A stretch of 64,000 nt of DNA from Phoronis australis. Taxonomy: Eukaryota > Phoronida > Phoronidae. Below are positions 1 through 13,100 of this stretch, piece by piece. The first letter of the stretch is position 1, and the number at the start of each line of letters is the position of its first letter. The position numbers and the translations under genes are program-made. Under the pieces are notes generated by a model. It ran no database searches. It was not told the origin of the DNA and saw only the letters and a program-made list of their open reading frames with translations. The stretch is from positions 16,978 to 80,977 of the forward strand of contig NMRA01000766.1 of NCBI GenBank assembly GCA_002633005.1, written 5' to 3'.

Positions 1-3000
1 CCGGGAAGTTCAGCATGACCGGGTCTGAGTTCTCAGTTCCCCGCCGGCCTAGGTTTCGATAGCCTCTTAGCTATGGGGTGATGCAAAGTTCGAAGAGATT
101 CTAAATGTTTGAGTGCTACATGCAGTTTTATCAGTAGTCTGTGCTCTTTACTTGGTGAAATCATCCTGTGCGCTTTTCCTGAAACAACTTGGAAATATAT
201 TGCGGAACAAGTATGCGAAAAAGTAAAACGTTAGTAAGACAGAACGAAACTATAAAAACGACAATTGGTTTCAAACAACGGCATTTTGAGATGTTTAGGG
301 TTCCTGATCAGGTTTCAGTGAAAATAAAAATTGTCCACGGCATGATCATAGAATTTTCACTGACACTTACTGGCATTAGCATCCCATTCATACGGTTACA
401 CCAATGGCAGAGGATGATTTAAATCATAAGTTATCGTCGTGACGTGATGAATTTAAACATTTTTGCCCGTTCAAGATATTGTTCTGCGTGGCCTTTTTCG
501 CCTTAATTTAAATCATCCCGGAATCTATTATCAGACACTTTATTTTATTGTTGAATTAATTCTTGTTTTTACTCTAAAAAAGTTTGAGCAGAAGTCATTT
601 TCTGCATTATTGCCTAGTCTTTCATGTATTTTGGACTTGAGAGCCCCGGATGAATTCTTCTTTTAGCACTGACGTAGTCCAACAGTAGTCATGTCTCGTT
701 TAAACTTTAGTCACAAAGGATTATTTAAACCTCTAGAATGCTCACGAGCGATAACATGTATTCTAGATGTGGTTTTCACGATGGTTTCCATTACGGCGGT
801 AAAAAACTAACACTTGAAAACTACTGTGTTGGTTCACGTTTTGCGATGAAGCCCTACCAAAATATGTAAACCATTGACATTTTGCGGGAACTCATGCTAG
901 TAAATATTTTGAAAGAGAACTGCCGTGTCAACAACTCAGCGATAACTAACAACGTTATATCTTAAAGCTAACGCCAACATTTAGCCATTAATGTTGGATT
1001 CCGAAGCGTTCGGGGTTTAAAAACATTAAAAGGCTCATCCGATCTTCATTGCTACCGAAGGAATTGACAACAAAACTTACTAGTGATAAGAAAATCTGCA
1101 ATTCAAGAGAAAGGCAAATTTATCACAAACACAAAAAGAGTTAAATGGCTGCAATCACACATTTCAAAACTGTCTCACTTGAATGACATCTTTGCTCAGC
1201 TTTTTCTATCCTTACCCAACTTTTTAGTTTTGCTCATTCAAATGAACAATAGTTGACCGTCACATCCCAAATACCCCCAAGCATATGGCCTGCGTCGTTA
1301 TGCAGTTTGCTGTCAATTATCGGTGTTTGCCTAATAACCGTTTTCGAAACAACATAACGTCGACTTAACACTTGTTATAAAAGCAGAGTACTTACTGGGT
1401 GATGGATCCACAGATGCTGTTAAGGTAATCTATGGAAGGCATTCTCACTTGTTCAGGCACTCCACACAATATATTTTATAGATCTCTTAGTAGTAATAAT
1501 AATAAAGGTTTCACAATATATATATAGGTCTCGTAGTAGTAGTAATCAACTGAAGGTTTCGTATATCGCAGTAGTAATCGCCCGTCTCTCAAGTTTCAAA
1601 CAGCAGTGGTTTTGTGCTTCTAATAGCAAGATTCAGTTGAATCTCATTGGCGGGAAATACAAAAGTCACGTGACAAGAGGCTTCGCGCATTCCCGGCACT
1701 CCCCGTTGTTCTATTAGATGAACTCAGTGGGCAGTGCCGACAAACATAGTTAAGCCACGCCCACCATAGTTACCTGTTGGGGAGTCCCACTGAGCGCAAA
1801 CCAAATATGGAATTGGGTCCCCAGCATACGATCTACATGAACAGGTTCTTTTCAATAGAGTTCCCGATGTGGCGCCAAAGTATCACAACAGGCCTTTGGG
1901 GGAAGAGGGGAATAATTAATTGAGCTCATTCATTGATGACTTAATTCACCTCCACTGAGAGCTTTATTCGTGTGTCAGATCGCTTCTGGGTGCCGCAGCT
2001 ATTGACATAGCACAAGTATAACTGTATAAGGCGGGTAGAAGGATGGGGGGCAGTAGTAGCTATGAGAGAAAATGTTGGACAAGGAAAGAAAATAGGCCTA
2101 GTGGACAAAGAAATTCATTCACATTGTGGAGCATTTCAGATGACAAAAAAGTGTTTCATGAGGACTCACTGACGCTGATAAATTTGCCTTGTACGCTTTA
2201 ACTGTGGGTTTTCTTAGCATTATTAACTGCCGTTATACGCGGTTGATTCTAGGATCACTGACTCAGATCTCGAATAATGCGTGTTCGTACATTCTGGTGA
2301 TTTGTTTTCAAAAGGTTTTATTTCAAATTATTTGGGCCAATATTTTTAAAGAGCATCATCAACATTTTGGCCCTAAAATAGTCCAATTTTTGTTCAAATA
2401 GGTAAAGTAAGCAAAGCAATTTTAAAATAGTGCAAATGAAAGGTAAAGAAAAAACGTCTGTAAAATTTTTGTTAAAAATTGAAACTCTCTATCAGAAGAC
2501 AGTCTTTTTACTTCTAAGAAGGTTTCCCATCTAAATTGGAGCGAAAAATGTGGTAAATTTTGCCCATTTTTTGTGTTTAGCCATTTATGAGCTGCTTTGG
2601 GGGCCAATTCGTGGAATGCTGGTGATTTCATTATATATTTTCTTTTCAGTTTTCTGTATGACTAAGAAACTAAAAAAAATAAAAATTGGGCTTTTTATTT
2701 GTTTCCAACTAGCCCAGATGGAAAGACCATACCATCTCGATCATGCAGCAGCTGTAACTCGTGAACCCCATTAAGGAGCTTCATTATTTTTTTGAAAATA
2801 TATTTCTATGACTATAATAATGGTGGGCCTCTATTTTTATTATTTGACTACTACTGGCCCCAGTTGTGGTTTCTATAACCTGATTTCCTCGGTGAAATTT
2901 CACAAATTTGGTAAAATTGTTTCTATCCAGAAAACAGTGGCCTATGTACTATGTTTTCGAATGATTCTAACCGGTGCTGTTCCACCATATATCTAACTTG

Positions 3001-3729
3001 TGCCCACCCCCACCTCCCCAGCTGATGCTGTGCCCTGTACGTCCGGCGATCTACTCATTCCCAGTCGAGGTGAGGGTTTCTTCCCGACCGGCGGTACTGG
3101 GTTTCTCATGTTACTTATATACCTCGAACATAGAGAATGATTTTGGCGGATGACATTTTTGCAAGTCCATTAAAGCGTAATTCGTAAAAGATACCCCCTA
3201 CTAGCTATACTAATGAAACTCATTACGGTCTTGGGACGGTCCACCTTGCAAAAGGTACCCACTCATCCAAGGCTTTACCGCGAAGCAGGTGGCGATGTGT
3301 CCGCACGTAATACCCCGCTTCGCTAACCGGTAGCGGTGCTTTTGAGCAGTCATGCAACTTGTTTATAGCGGGTAATCAGACAAGCAGACCGTCAGCCTTC
3401 GACGTTCGGATAGACTTGTCGCGATTTTTGTGAATTTTGTATATTATATTGACTCTAGTCAACCCTCATTATTGGACCTCGAGCGGGTCCGCAAAAACTT
3501 GTTGAAAAAGTACCCCGCGCCTACCCGCAATTATTGGCACACGCCCCTCTTGGGTACCTTGTCAATATCAGTGAACCCTCGGAAATACACGGATTCTATA
3601 CATTCCACTTAATTGGGTCTTTTGGAAAATTCGTCGAGTGGACACAATGACTACACATTTTGACCTTTGAGTCAAATGAGTTAAAACTCATTTTCTATTT
3701 TTTCTAAGACTGCTGTGTTGCGACGAAAA
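1..3729. other. Upstream intergenic DNA, no gene seen
   Basis: No exon with a convincing protein family was found on either strand. Short open frames here (for example 189-422 and 3430-3612) have no recognisable domain and no coding bias that I can see. Around 1480-1575 there are roughly 45-50 base imperfect repeats built on a TAGTAGTAAT motif. Around 1690-1795 short inverted segments (a CGGCACT / AGTGCCG pair and an ACTCAGTGGG / CCCACTGAG pair) suggest a decayed inverted-repeat element. The stretch 3000-3610 is richer in G+C than its surroundings but I cannot assign it. Confidence 0.5.
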
Positions 3730-4062
3730 AAAACCTCAAAAACATACCGACCGAGGCTCTTGAACGGTCTGCCCCCCCGGCGCGCACCGCCCCGAACAGC
3801 CTTGACTCGAGTATTATAGGTCTAAGGGTTCCTTGAGAACAGCTTTGTTGTGGCGCCTTACCGCTCCCAAGCTGGTTAACTCCAGTTGGTAACGCCCTCA
3901 GGATGGCTGCTTTTTGACTGAGTATTCACAGCGCCCTCTTCAGGAAGTCAACAAAACCGGAAATATAGTTACGATGCTACAAGTCCTGAGAGAAGTTTGT
4001 TGACACCGCCTTTCTTTTTTACCTTTTATTTTTGTTACTTTAGTTCACACTTTCGTATCAAT
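3730..4062 (+). promoter_or_regulatory. Probable promoter and 5'UTR region of the tetraspanin gene
   Basis: This stretch is GC- and CpG-rich compared with the flanks and ends at the tetraspanin start codon. It contains an ETS-type CCGGAA site near 3957 and a 9-base inverted pair GTCAACAAA (3947-3955) / TTTGTTGAC (3996-4004). No TATA box stands out, which fits a CpG-type promoter of a broadly expressed gene. The assignment rests on position and composition; the transcription start is not visible. Confidence 0.35.
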
Positions 4063-4137
4063 ATGTGTAAGAAAAGCGATACGTACGTAAATCCGGTGAT
4101 CAAGTACCTCATGTTTTCATTTAACTTCTTTTTTTGG
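4063..4137 (+). CDS. Tetraspanin coding exon 1 (cytosolic N-terminus and start of TM1)
   Basis: Twenty-five codons from ATG at 4063 to the donor GTGAGT at 4138. The peptide begins MCKKSDTYVNP and ends IKYLMFSFNFFFW, the usual tetraspanin entry into TM1 (K-Y-L-x-F-x-F-N-x-x-F-W). The next exon continues the helix in phase 0. Cysteine 2 next to the membrane is a likely palmitoylation site. The next exon is 11.3 kb away, so a simple ORF scan misses this one. Confidence 0.88.
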
Positions 4138-7100
4138 GTGAGTATGAATCAAAAACTTTAGCTGGTGTCGCTCGATCGTCAAGATCAGTTAGCGCCGTTT
4201 TAGCGCCCGGTTGTTTACAGAACTTTGACTGAGCATGATTACTGTTGGCAGTCGTCATTGACGTCAGATACAATGGTTCCTGAGTTCGAGACCCTTTTGT
4301 GTTCACTGGAAAAGGTTATCCTTGTTCAACTCCTCTGAGTCTTTGAAACTTTACCACACTCAAGTCGGTGACTCGTTGCCGTTGGCCATATGTTCACTAC
4401 CTCGTACCTGTTTAGGCCAGGGAAAAATAAGCCTAATAAGGTACATGTTTATCAGCCGGGACTCATCAAGACACTGGCGCAGGGGGCACTGTTTACATTG
4501 TTTATTTCACAATGTTGCTGGAAATGGTGTTACAGATCCTTGGGAGAGATGTCTGCAAGTCGGGGTTGCGCCTGAAATATTTTTGTTTCAGTTTATTTTC
4601 AAATGGTAAATGCTTGGTTTTAAAGGTGGGATCCCTGATGTACACATCACCTCTGGTTCCAGCTCTTTTCTCTGTGCAGCCACATTAAAAGACCACAGGC
4701 ACTCAACCAGACTTTCCTTCTGTGTTACTAGAAGATAATTTTTTGAAAGTATTCATCATTCTCTGCAGTTTCAAGAACCTTGTTTAGAATCTGTTCCAAA
4801 GGTACGAGCAGCCATGCCAACATCACGCGATACTGTTCGAATGGCCTGTTTTTTCCGTATATGTCATACGTAATGTTGACATTATGATTGGCTGACAATG
4901 CTTTGAAGGAATAACTGAGAAACCACTATAAAGACCAATGCTTACGTTAAGTATTTCAGAATTCCAAAAACGCTTTTTTTCTGGTGCTGTGAAAGAAACT
5001 TTGAAAGTAAAATTTATAGTTAAAATTAGGGGTGGCACATTTTTTGGTATGGGCTGGGACGTCAGACATATTTATTCTTACTTGGCCTTACTTGGCATGT
5101 CGAGCTTTAGTTTGGAATGGCACTTGAAACTACATGTTGGCCAAATTTGCTTTTACAAGATTTTTATTTGGTTTATCAAGTTACAGTATTTGTTGAATTA
5201 TCATTATTGAGTGACTGAAAGCCCACTTCTATCTGTTTCCCGGAACATGAATGACATGACCCTGATCTGGGTTTCTTGAGTATCTGTAACTTGAGATAAA
5301 GTTTTCACCGAACGATGACCATCCATAGTTGGGTGGAAAACTTATTTTTGCACCCAATAACAACACTTTCTCCTGCTTCATAATAACTGCACTGTATGTA
5401 GGCTCACTGCAAGTTGCATGGTACTGTGTATTGTTTTTTTTAACAGAGATGATTACAAGAACAAAGGTGTGTCAATTGCCTACAATATTGCAATGGCTAA
5501 TCTAAATTCCTTTTAGATGGAGTGCACCATATCACATGTCTGGTAGATCATTGGCCTGTTTATCAGCATGGGTGACTGTGGACAAAAAATACACAGGCAA
5601 AGCTTTAACACCAGACCAGATCAATATTTACATATGAAAACTGTTCTCCCCTTGAGTTGGAGGGATGAGAACCAGGCATCCCAGATGAGAAAAACCTTAG
5701 CCCACTTTGACTTGAATTATTAGTGAAGTGCTGAATTTAAAAAAGGATTTTGAAATGGGACATTTATTTTACATTAGAATTTCAATATGACTTGATTATT
5801 TTTTTCACTTGTGCGTACACCGGAAAGTCACTCCTGGTCTCATCGAAGATGTGTGATGAAATGTCTACTTTATTGACCGGGGTTTATGTCAGTGGCCACT
5901 GCTGTGGGAAAGGGAATTTAAGGCAATTTGCTGAAACTAACTTCAGTTCCAATAATGGACAAGACAGCATTGCTTTGGAGTAATACTGATGTTAAGAAGG
6001 TTAATATTTTAAACACTGCAGTACGTGATTTATAGTAGCCTCCTCAAAATGCGAGTCTGTAATTGAAATGATTTTCACCTTCACAGTTTTTCTATTTGAA
6101 AATGTAACTGCACAAAATGCTAAGAATCTCCCAATGTTAACATCTTGGCTATATCATCTCATATCCTTTTCATCTAATAAATAGGTAGATACAGAAGTTA
6201 AAGCGGCACTCCACTGTTGTTTACCTGGTAGTTATCAATGTTGATTTCTTAACCAAAGCAATTAGGTGTTCAATAACACAGTGTGCGAATGAGCCAGTGC
6301 TCTGAACTTTCGTGCTTACATGAGCCATTTTCAAATTGGGCTGACTATCCCCACTAAAGTCGTTGATGGTTTCGATGTTCTTGGTGGTAATGGAAGTAGA
6401 TGTTGATCCCTAACATGGCAAGGGCTATTATGAGATTAAGTTAATGAAACTCAAAGGCTTGATTTGATTTTATTGTTTAGCCTAGCTAATGGGGGATGAA
6501 ATGAAGAGCTATTAATCTTGACAGGTCATGTACACCAGTGGTTACAGTGCAGGGCTTCAGTATAAATCATCTCCAAGGAGATAGACATTGTAACACATTG
6601 GTAAATTATGAATGATCAATTTTTAGTGTTGAAAATTAATGGAAACATTAAGGAGACATTGTATTGTCTCCCTTCTGTGTTTGTGTGTTTTTCAAGTGTT
6701 AACCATTATCTGACAGCTGTTTCGGCTCGAGTGTGCAAATCAAATCAGCTAATATCTGTGATTTAAAATATGCGTCAATCAGCATATTTTCTTTGCAAAG
6801 CCTTATGAGTGGTTGAGGAATTTTTAAAATATTTACCATATTATTGTTAAGATAATGAAGAACAGCCTGGTGCATGACATGGGACTATAAAGGACAGTTG
6901 TGGTCACTGAACAATTACTAGTATGAGTTCTCAGCATTGTAGGATTGTTTTACTTTTCATAATTATGATTCATCAGATGCATGTGCACTCTTTAAAACTA
7001 TTGCTAAGCTGGAGATGGAAGTAGTAGATTGACCAGATGTCATTCAGAAAAACTGCGTTCAACACCTTGACGCAGGAGCAAGGCAAGCTAACACCGAATA

Positions 7101-10100
7101 CAAGTATTGTAACATGATCCTGTCAGCAGTCATTTATTTACACACAGTGCATTGTGTGGTTGTTGTTGTTGTTGTCCTGTAGAAAAGAAGCTTCTGATTA
7201 TGTATGTGGTTGAAAAACGAATTTCGTTAGTTAATGCCCATTAGACCTAGTAGGAATTATTTCCTTGGTTTCACTGATCTGAAGAGTTGTGTGCTACTGT
7301 AAAAGCTAACCCGTCCCCCTCCCCGATCATACCAGCTGCACATCTACTCTGCGCTTGTAATAAAGTCCCGTGTGAGTTGAGCTTTGCAAGCATGCAGTAT
7401 GGTAATTATTCTCTTATGTAGAAAAATTATTACCTAAATTATCATTTAATATCCACTTTTCAAAGAACATTAACCTAACTCCAAGTAATTGGAACTTTGC
7501 CAAATGTTGTTTTATGGCACCTACACGTTAAAGCTATGTTAATAACCTTTATTAATCTTTTTTTGCTAAGAAATTTGACAAAATCCGATAACTGAAGAAT
7601 ACTTTAAGTCCACTGCGTCTAGGAATTGGTTCCTAGACTGTGTCTATCAGCAGAAACATTTGTGCTGCAACATGCTCTACCTCAAAAAGGTTAGGTAAAT
7701 TTAACTTTAGTCCACACTGCCTCTTATGTCCATAATTGTGTTCCCAGGGAAAATTGTGCTGCTCTGTTAATGCATCTTTGCACAGAGCTGTTCTGAGTTT
7801 CTGACTACTTGCAGGTCAGTGTCCTTCACACTGAACACAGCTGGAGCCTACTTTAATACCTGGCCTCCAGGCTCCAGGTCTTTTTGGTCAAATAGTTGAT
7901 GCAAATGCTTTGGCCTTTGTGTAAACCTTTTCACATGGTTATAGTATCTACAAGGTAATATTGTAATGGACACAGGTTTACTGCATAACTGGCAAGTAAC
8001 TGGGTACTCCTTATTGTTCACCAACAATGCTCAATGACATAATCAAGGGCAAACTTGCCCCACTACTTCACATAGGTAATAAGGTCAACACATTCCACTA
8101 CCTCCTTGCATTTTTGCGTTTTGTATAGTTCCCTCCACTTTCAATCTACAAAATTTTGCGTTATTTTTTTGTAACCGAGTGTCTTGATGAATAATCATTT
8201 GAAACTTTACACTCTTTGGAACATCAAAACAATGACTTTATATATTTAAAAAAAAAAACTACACTAAAATCTATTCATTTTGTGCGAGTATAAATTGTTG
8301 TATTAAACGTCTTAAATACAGATACAAAGAATGTTCATTTTTGAAAAACTGAAGCTGAAACTTATGGCTTCCATGAAATGAAATGAGCCATTTTAAAGTT
8401 CCAGAAATTGTTTGTGTTGTGTACCTTTGTTTTGATTTGCACTTCCAAGTCTTTAACCCACTTCCCAAACAGTTGTCATATACGGTAAACTCACGAGTTA
8501 ACGCCCTGGGCGCTTAAATTGGGAAACCCTGAAATCCCATGGGGGTGGGCAATTACCCAAGCAGTGGGCGCTCAAACAGAAAATATGGCAAAAAGCCTGG
8601 AATGGCCAATTACCCGAGAGGTGGGGCTTACATGGAAATTTGTACAAAATAGGCGATGGACCCAAGCTGTGGGCGCTTAAACCGAAAATTGACAAAAAGT
8701 CAGGAATGAGCGATTACCCAGGCATAGGCGATACCCGTGAGTTTATGTTACATGTATACTCACTGTTGTTTGAAAATTGGTTATTTTTGGCAATACAGAC
8801 ACTTAGCCAGGGGCACGTTTTAGCATGTCATGGTGTCCTCATCTTGACCCACCTGAACCTATATTTATAACTATTTGTAAAAATAACTTTAATGTGACCT
8901 TAAAAGTGTATATTCTTAGTGTGTATTCTTACCCCATTCTAAAACTGTCTATGTTGCTAGAATTTCCCTAGCACCTTTCTCTGGTAGCAATAACACTGGT
9001 ATCATGTTACAAGTGTCACTTTTGCTGGTCCTTTATTGGTGGTTTATTAAGTTCACACGAGTGCCGGAAATGCTGGTAGTTTTACTGGCAAAAATTTGTA
9101 GTGAAAAAGCCAGCATTTTAGCCAGACGGGGTCACTTTTGACTGCAGTTATTTTGTTTCCTCAGCAGCAGGAATTGCTTTCCAGTGAAAATCGGCGTCAC
9201 AACACGTTCCCTCTCTGCCGTAAATTGGTTAATCCAACAATAAACAATTGCTTGTTGCCCTAGGCAACCATTGCCAATTTCCACATTTTTCTGCCTCTGA
9301 GTACTGTGTGCAAAAACATTTGTATTATTTTTCTTTTTCTGATCATAAACTGCCACTCCCACCATTTGCAACCTTAAGTATGCACGCTCCACCTTCCTGC
9401 CTACAACTTGAGCCTGGCTACCATTTCATTGCAATTGAGTGTGTAAAGTACTGCTTGACATTGATCATCTTGTGCTGTGTCAGTTTGCACCATGACAAAC
9501 TATGTGTCAACAGGGCTTTAGTTTCTTATCACTTCTGTGTGAAAGCCATCCATCCCTTTTTCATTGAGATGGGCACTGATCTTAATTAACATGGAAGAAA
9601 ATTAGGAAAGGACCAGGCTACCAAGTGTTGTAATTAAAAGTTTCAAGCATTGCTGAATTTATGTTGTTTTCACTCTACAGGGTACATAATTTTGTTATCT
9701 TTCTAGTGATTTGTGAATTTGGGACAGCCAATATTTCCTATTTCTAGAATTTGGTCAAGTTCTGACCTTACGCGAAATGATTTTTGCTTCTCACGTTGGC
9801 TATTTTTTTACTGCATATGTATGCATAGTTTTCAATTCTGGCAAACATAAAGCACATAAATGAGTGCTCTACAAACACAGGGTCAGTAACTATTATTGTC
9901 ATTGTTTGTGTGTTATTTTTATGGGCTAAAGAAATGTTTGCTTTTCTTGTTCAGCGTGACTGCTGACTGGCACTACCAAAGTTGCTCAACTCCAGTGAAA
10001 TCAGGGTTCACCAAGCCCTCTGTTTTGTCACAAATTTACTGCTCCCTTGCCTTATTTATCCACATAGTGACATTTATCAGTGTTAATGGGCCAATTATTG

Positions 10101-13100
10101 CTAAGACAATAAAGATTTTGTCAATGATATCCATGCCTTTTTTCCAAACTGCCACAATTGTTTCAGTTTGGTTGCAGGACATTCAAATGTGTCACAAATA
10201 CAAACAAAAGGGTGTGGACAACACAGCATCACCTAGATAATGTTTATGTAACTAGCTCAATGCATTACTCATGTTGAGCATTGTGTCAACATATCTTATC
10301 AACTGTCCTTCATTCCAGAACCAATCCTACATTGTTTACTCCATGATACTCTGGTCATAGCAACTGTGGTCAGTGAAACACCCAACTAATGTGTCACATT
10401 GCAGAGAGATATCTGCAGTGGAGCAGTCAGGTGGTGGTTGTGCTGTCAATCCTGACTGTGATAAACAAGGACTACCAAAATCAACTTGGGGACATGTACC
10501 CTACCTTTTGATTATCTCGATTAAAAATGGGGTCATTTTGTGTGTAGGTTTGATGAAAAAATTACTCTTTTTAGACAGGTTTGTGCTCATAACAAAGCAG
10601 ACGGAAATATTATTCATTTAATTAAATTTAAATAAATCACTCTTTAGACTTGGCCTGTGGTCCTTTTCATCTACGAAGACTGTGACAGCCCCTGTTGCAA
10701 ATATGGACTCATAATAGAGTTTCCAGGCACTAAATTTTATCAGAAAAGTCGCATCTTTTGGTAGCAAAATTGGACATTAAAACCCTCTCATCTAAACGTT
10801 ACTTCCCATATACCCCACCCCACCCCACCCCACCCCACCCTGTGCCCCTCAGGCAAGTAGTGGGGTTGATCTCTTTGAAATCACCAGTTCCTTACTGTTG
10901 GTTGTGATAATTATTAGGAAGGTGGCTGTCTGGTAATAATGAAGACAAATTAGAGACCACTTGTACACACTTGTGATTAATTACCACAATCTTAGAGTCT
11001 GCCATCCATGTGTGTGATATTATTTTTTTGCATAGTACTTTGTAAACTAAAGAATCACATGAAGGTTTCGTCTAACACTGGTAAATGAACATTTGGTGCT
11101 GAAGATTTAACAATTTGATTTAAATTGCAACATTTCTGTTTTAAAATTCTTTCTGGGTTATCTAGGCTGTTTCTGCTACATCTAGCACTGCAGGCGTTCA
11201 AATAGACTAAACCTAATTCAAATTTAGACTCCCCAGCTAGGATGTCCGGTTAAGCATTTGGACACCCAAGTATATCTAGCAATTCCTCGTTTAATTAGCA
11301 CGCAAAATGACCAACAAGTAAAATTCTTTTTTGTCATATTTTCTCCTCAAAAATAAAGATTAAGAAAATTTTAAGCTCATTCACCTGTCCAGGATCAAAA
11401 AGTTTGTTCAGAAATGATGTACCGTAAGATGTGAGATATTTTGTTGCAAACCCGTGTCTCCACTGCCACATGCCTCACTAAAACAGTAATTTGAGTCATG
11501 GAAACAGAGCCCCTCAACATTTGTCATGGACACCCTGAGAAATTGGGAAACTTGGGACTGGATGCCCTATTTTTGATGTCCTGCATAAACCCCTGATTGT
11601 CGAGACATGATGTATGCTTTTCCAGGAAACCGATTGTGTTAAATCAATAAGTTATAATGCTACACAATTCAGTTTCAATTGCTCAAAACAGTCTCAAGTG
11701 GCCTTTTCAGTGACAATTTTGTGCATTTGAGGTCAACACCAAGACTGGATTCAAACCCACAACCTCATTACAGTCCAACGCTAAATTCAAGAAGAACTAA
11801 AATCTCATTTTTCCCTTTACCGATTTTCACTCCACAGATATGCTCTTCAGTCAGGGATTATTGTTGTTATTCGCAAATGCCTTGTTTAGTTATCATGACT
11901 GAATGAGTGGATGTTGTTTTTTCTAGTATTGCTACTTGCTTTCAATTGCATAGTGATTCGTCTCCTGATTAACACACAATATGGCTGACAAATGTTTTTT
12001 TGTCAAATTCCTCTACCGAAATAGATTAAGAAAATATTGGTCTGTTATTAGTTGGGGTTGTATTGTGTCGATGTCTTAAAACATTGGGTGTAGTTTACTT
12101 AACTTAAAGCATGATAATCAACCTTTGAAAATTAAAACAACTGTTTTGACAGTTTGTGCAACATGAGTGAATTACGCTGTAACTAGGTTAGGAAACAAGT
12201 GTTACCCAGAGCTGTGAGATTACACAGTATTTTACATGATTATGTAATACAAGATCTTGCTGTTTTGTAAGTAATCAGACAAACATTTTCAAAGCCCGGC
12301 AAGTACAAATACCCGCGAAATGGTTGAGTCGGAAAAATGGTTGAACAGCTCCCTTGAGTGTTGAATTACGGTTGTGGAGGGTATGTGCTACCACGAATTC
12401 AAAATCCAAACTACCACTAAATATTCAGTGTTCTCCATGACCTGTTTTAACAGGTCGCCGATTTTGCCACTGATCTGTTTAGATAGCACACAACACATCT
12501 GATTTTTTCATTTTCAACAAAAAGTATCATTTTTGTGTTTTCTCTATGATATGCACATGTTGCACGTTGTCTAAATTTTCAAAGTGAATTTTTGAGGGTG
12601 GAGAACACTGATATTAATAAAAATAACAAAACCCAAGACAGTTATACTCGAGATGGCAAAATGCCCATCCAAAAAGATGGGTGTGAGGGCAAAATGCAGT
12701 ACGCACCCATGTTAGTGGCACGCCTCTTTAAACTTGTCTTTTGGGAGAGCCTCCCTACCCTTGGCTTCCTATCATAGTGCCCTTTTATAGATTCAAGACC
12801 ATAACACATTCAGTGTGATGAACTTCTGAAAACTAGGCGTTGGGAATTTCTAGCCGTGATTATTGACTGTATGTGAGAAATGTCGATTAATCATTAATTT
12901 CCTTTTAATCTTATTTGTTTTCAAACAATTTACAGAGTTTTCTTGGCAAAATTTGAATAAGTCGATATTTTCAAGGTGTGATATGCATGATTGTCCAGTT
13001 CACTCAATACACACTGGGAGGTTATTTATAGAGCTGTGATTTATCATTGTCACAAAGTGGATGGGCCAGAAGTTATGGCTCACTAACCCAAGTGTGCCCA

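Noticed and set aside
3021-3068. Module-like stretch ADAVPCTSGD between an acceptor-like CCCCAG and a donor-like GTGAGG
   Set aside because: It resembles the start of a gene 2 module (x-V-P-C-x2-G), but it has only one cysteine, lies 31 kb upstream of gene 2 and before the tetraspanin, and has no neighbouring modules. Chance is more likely.
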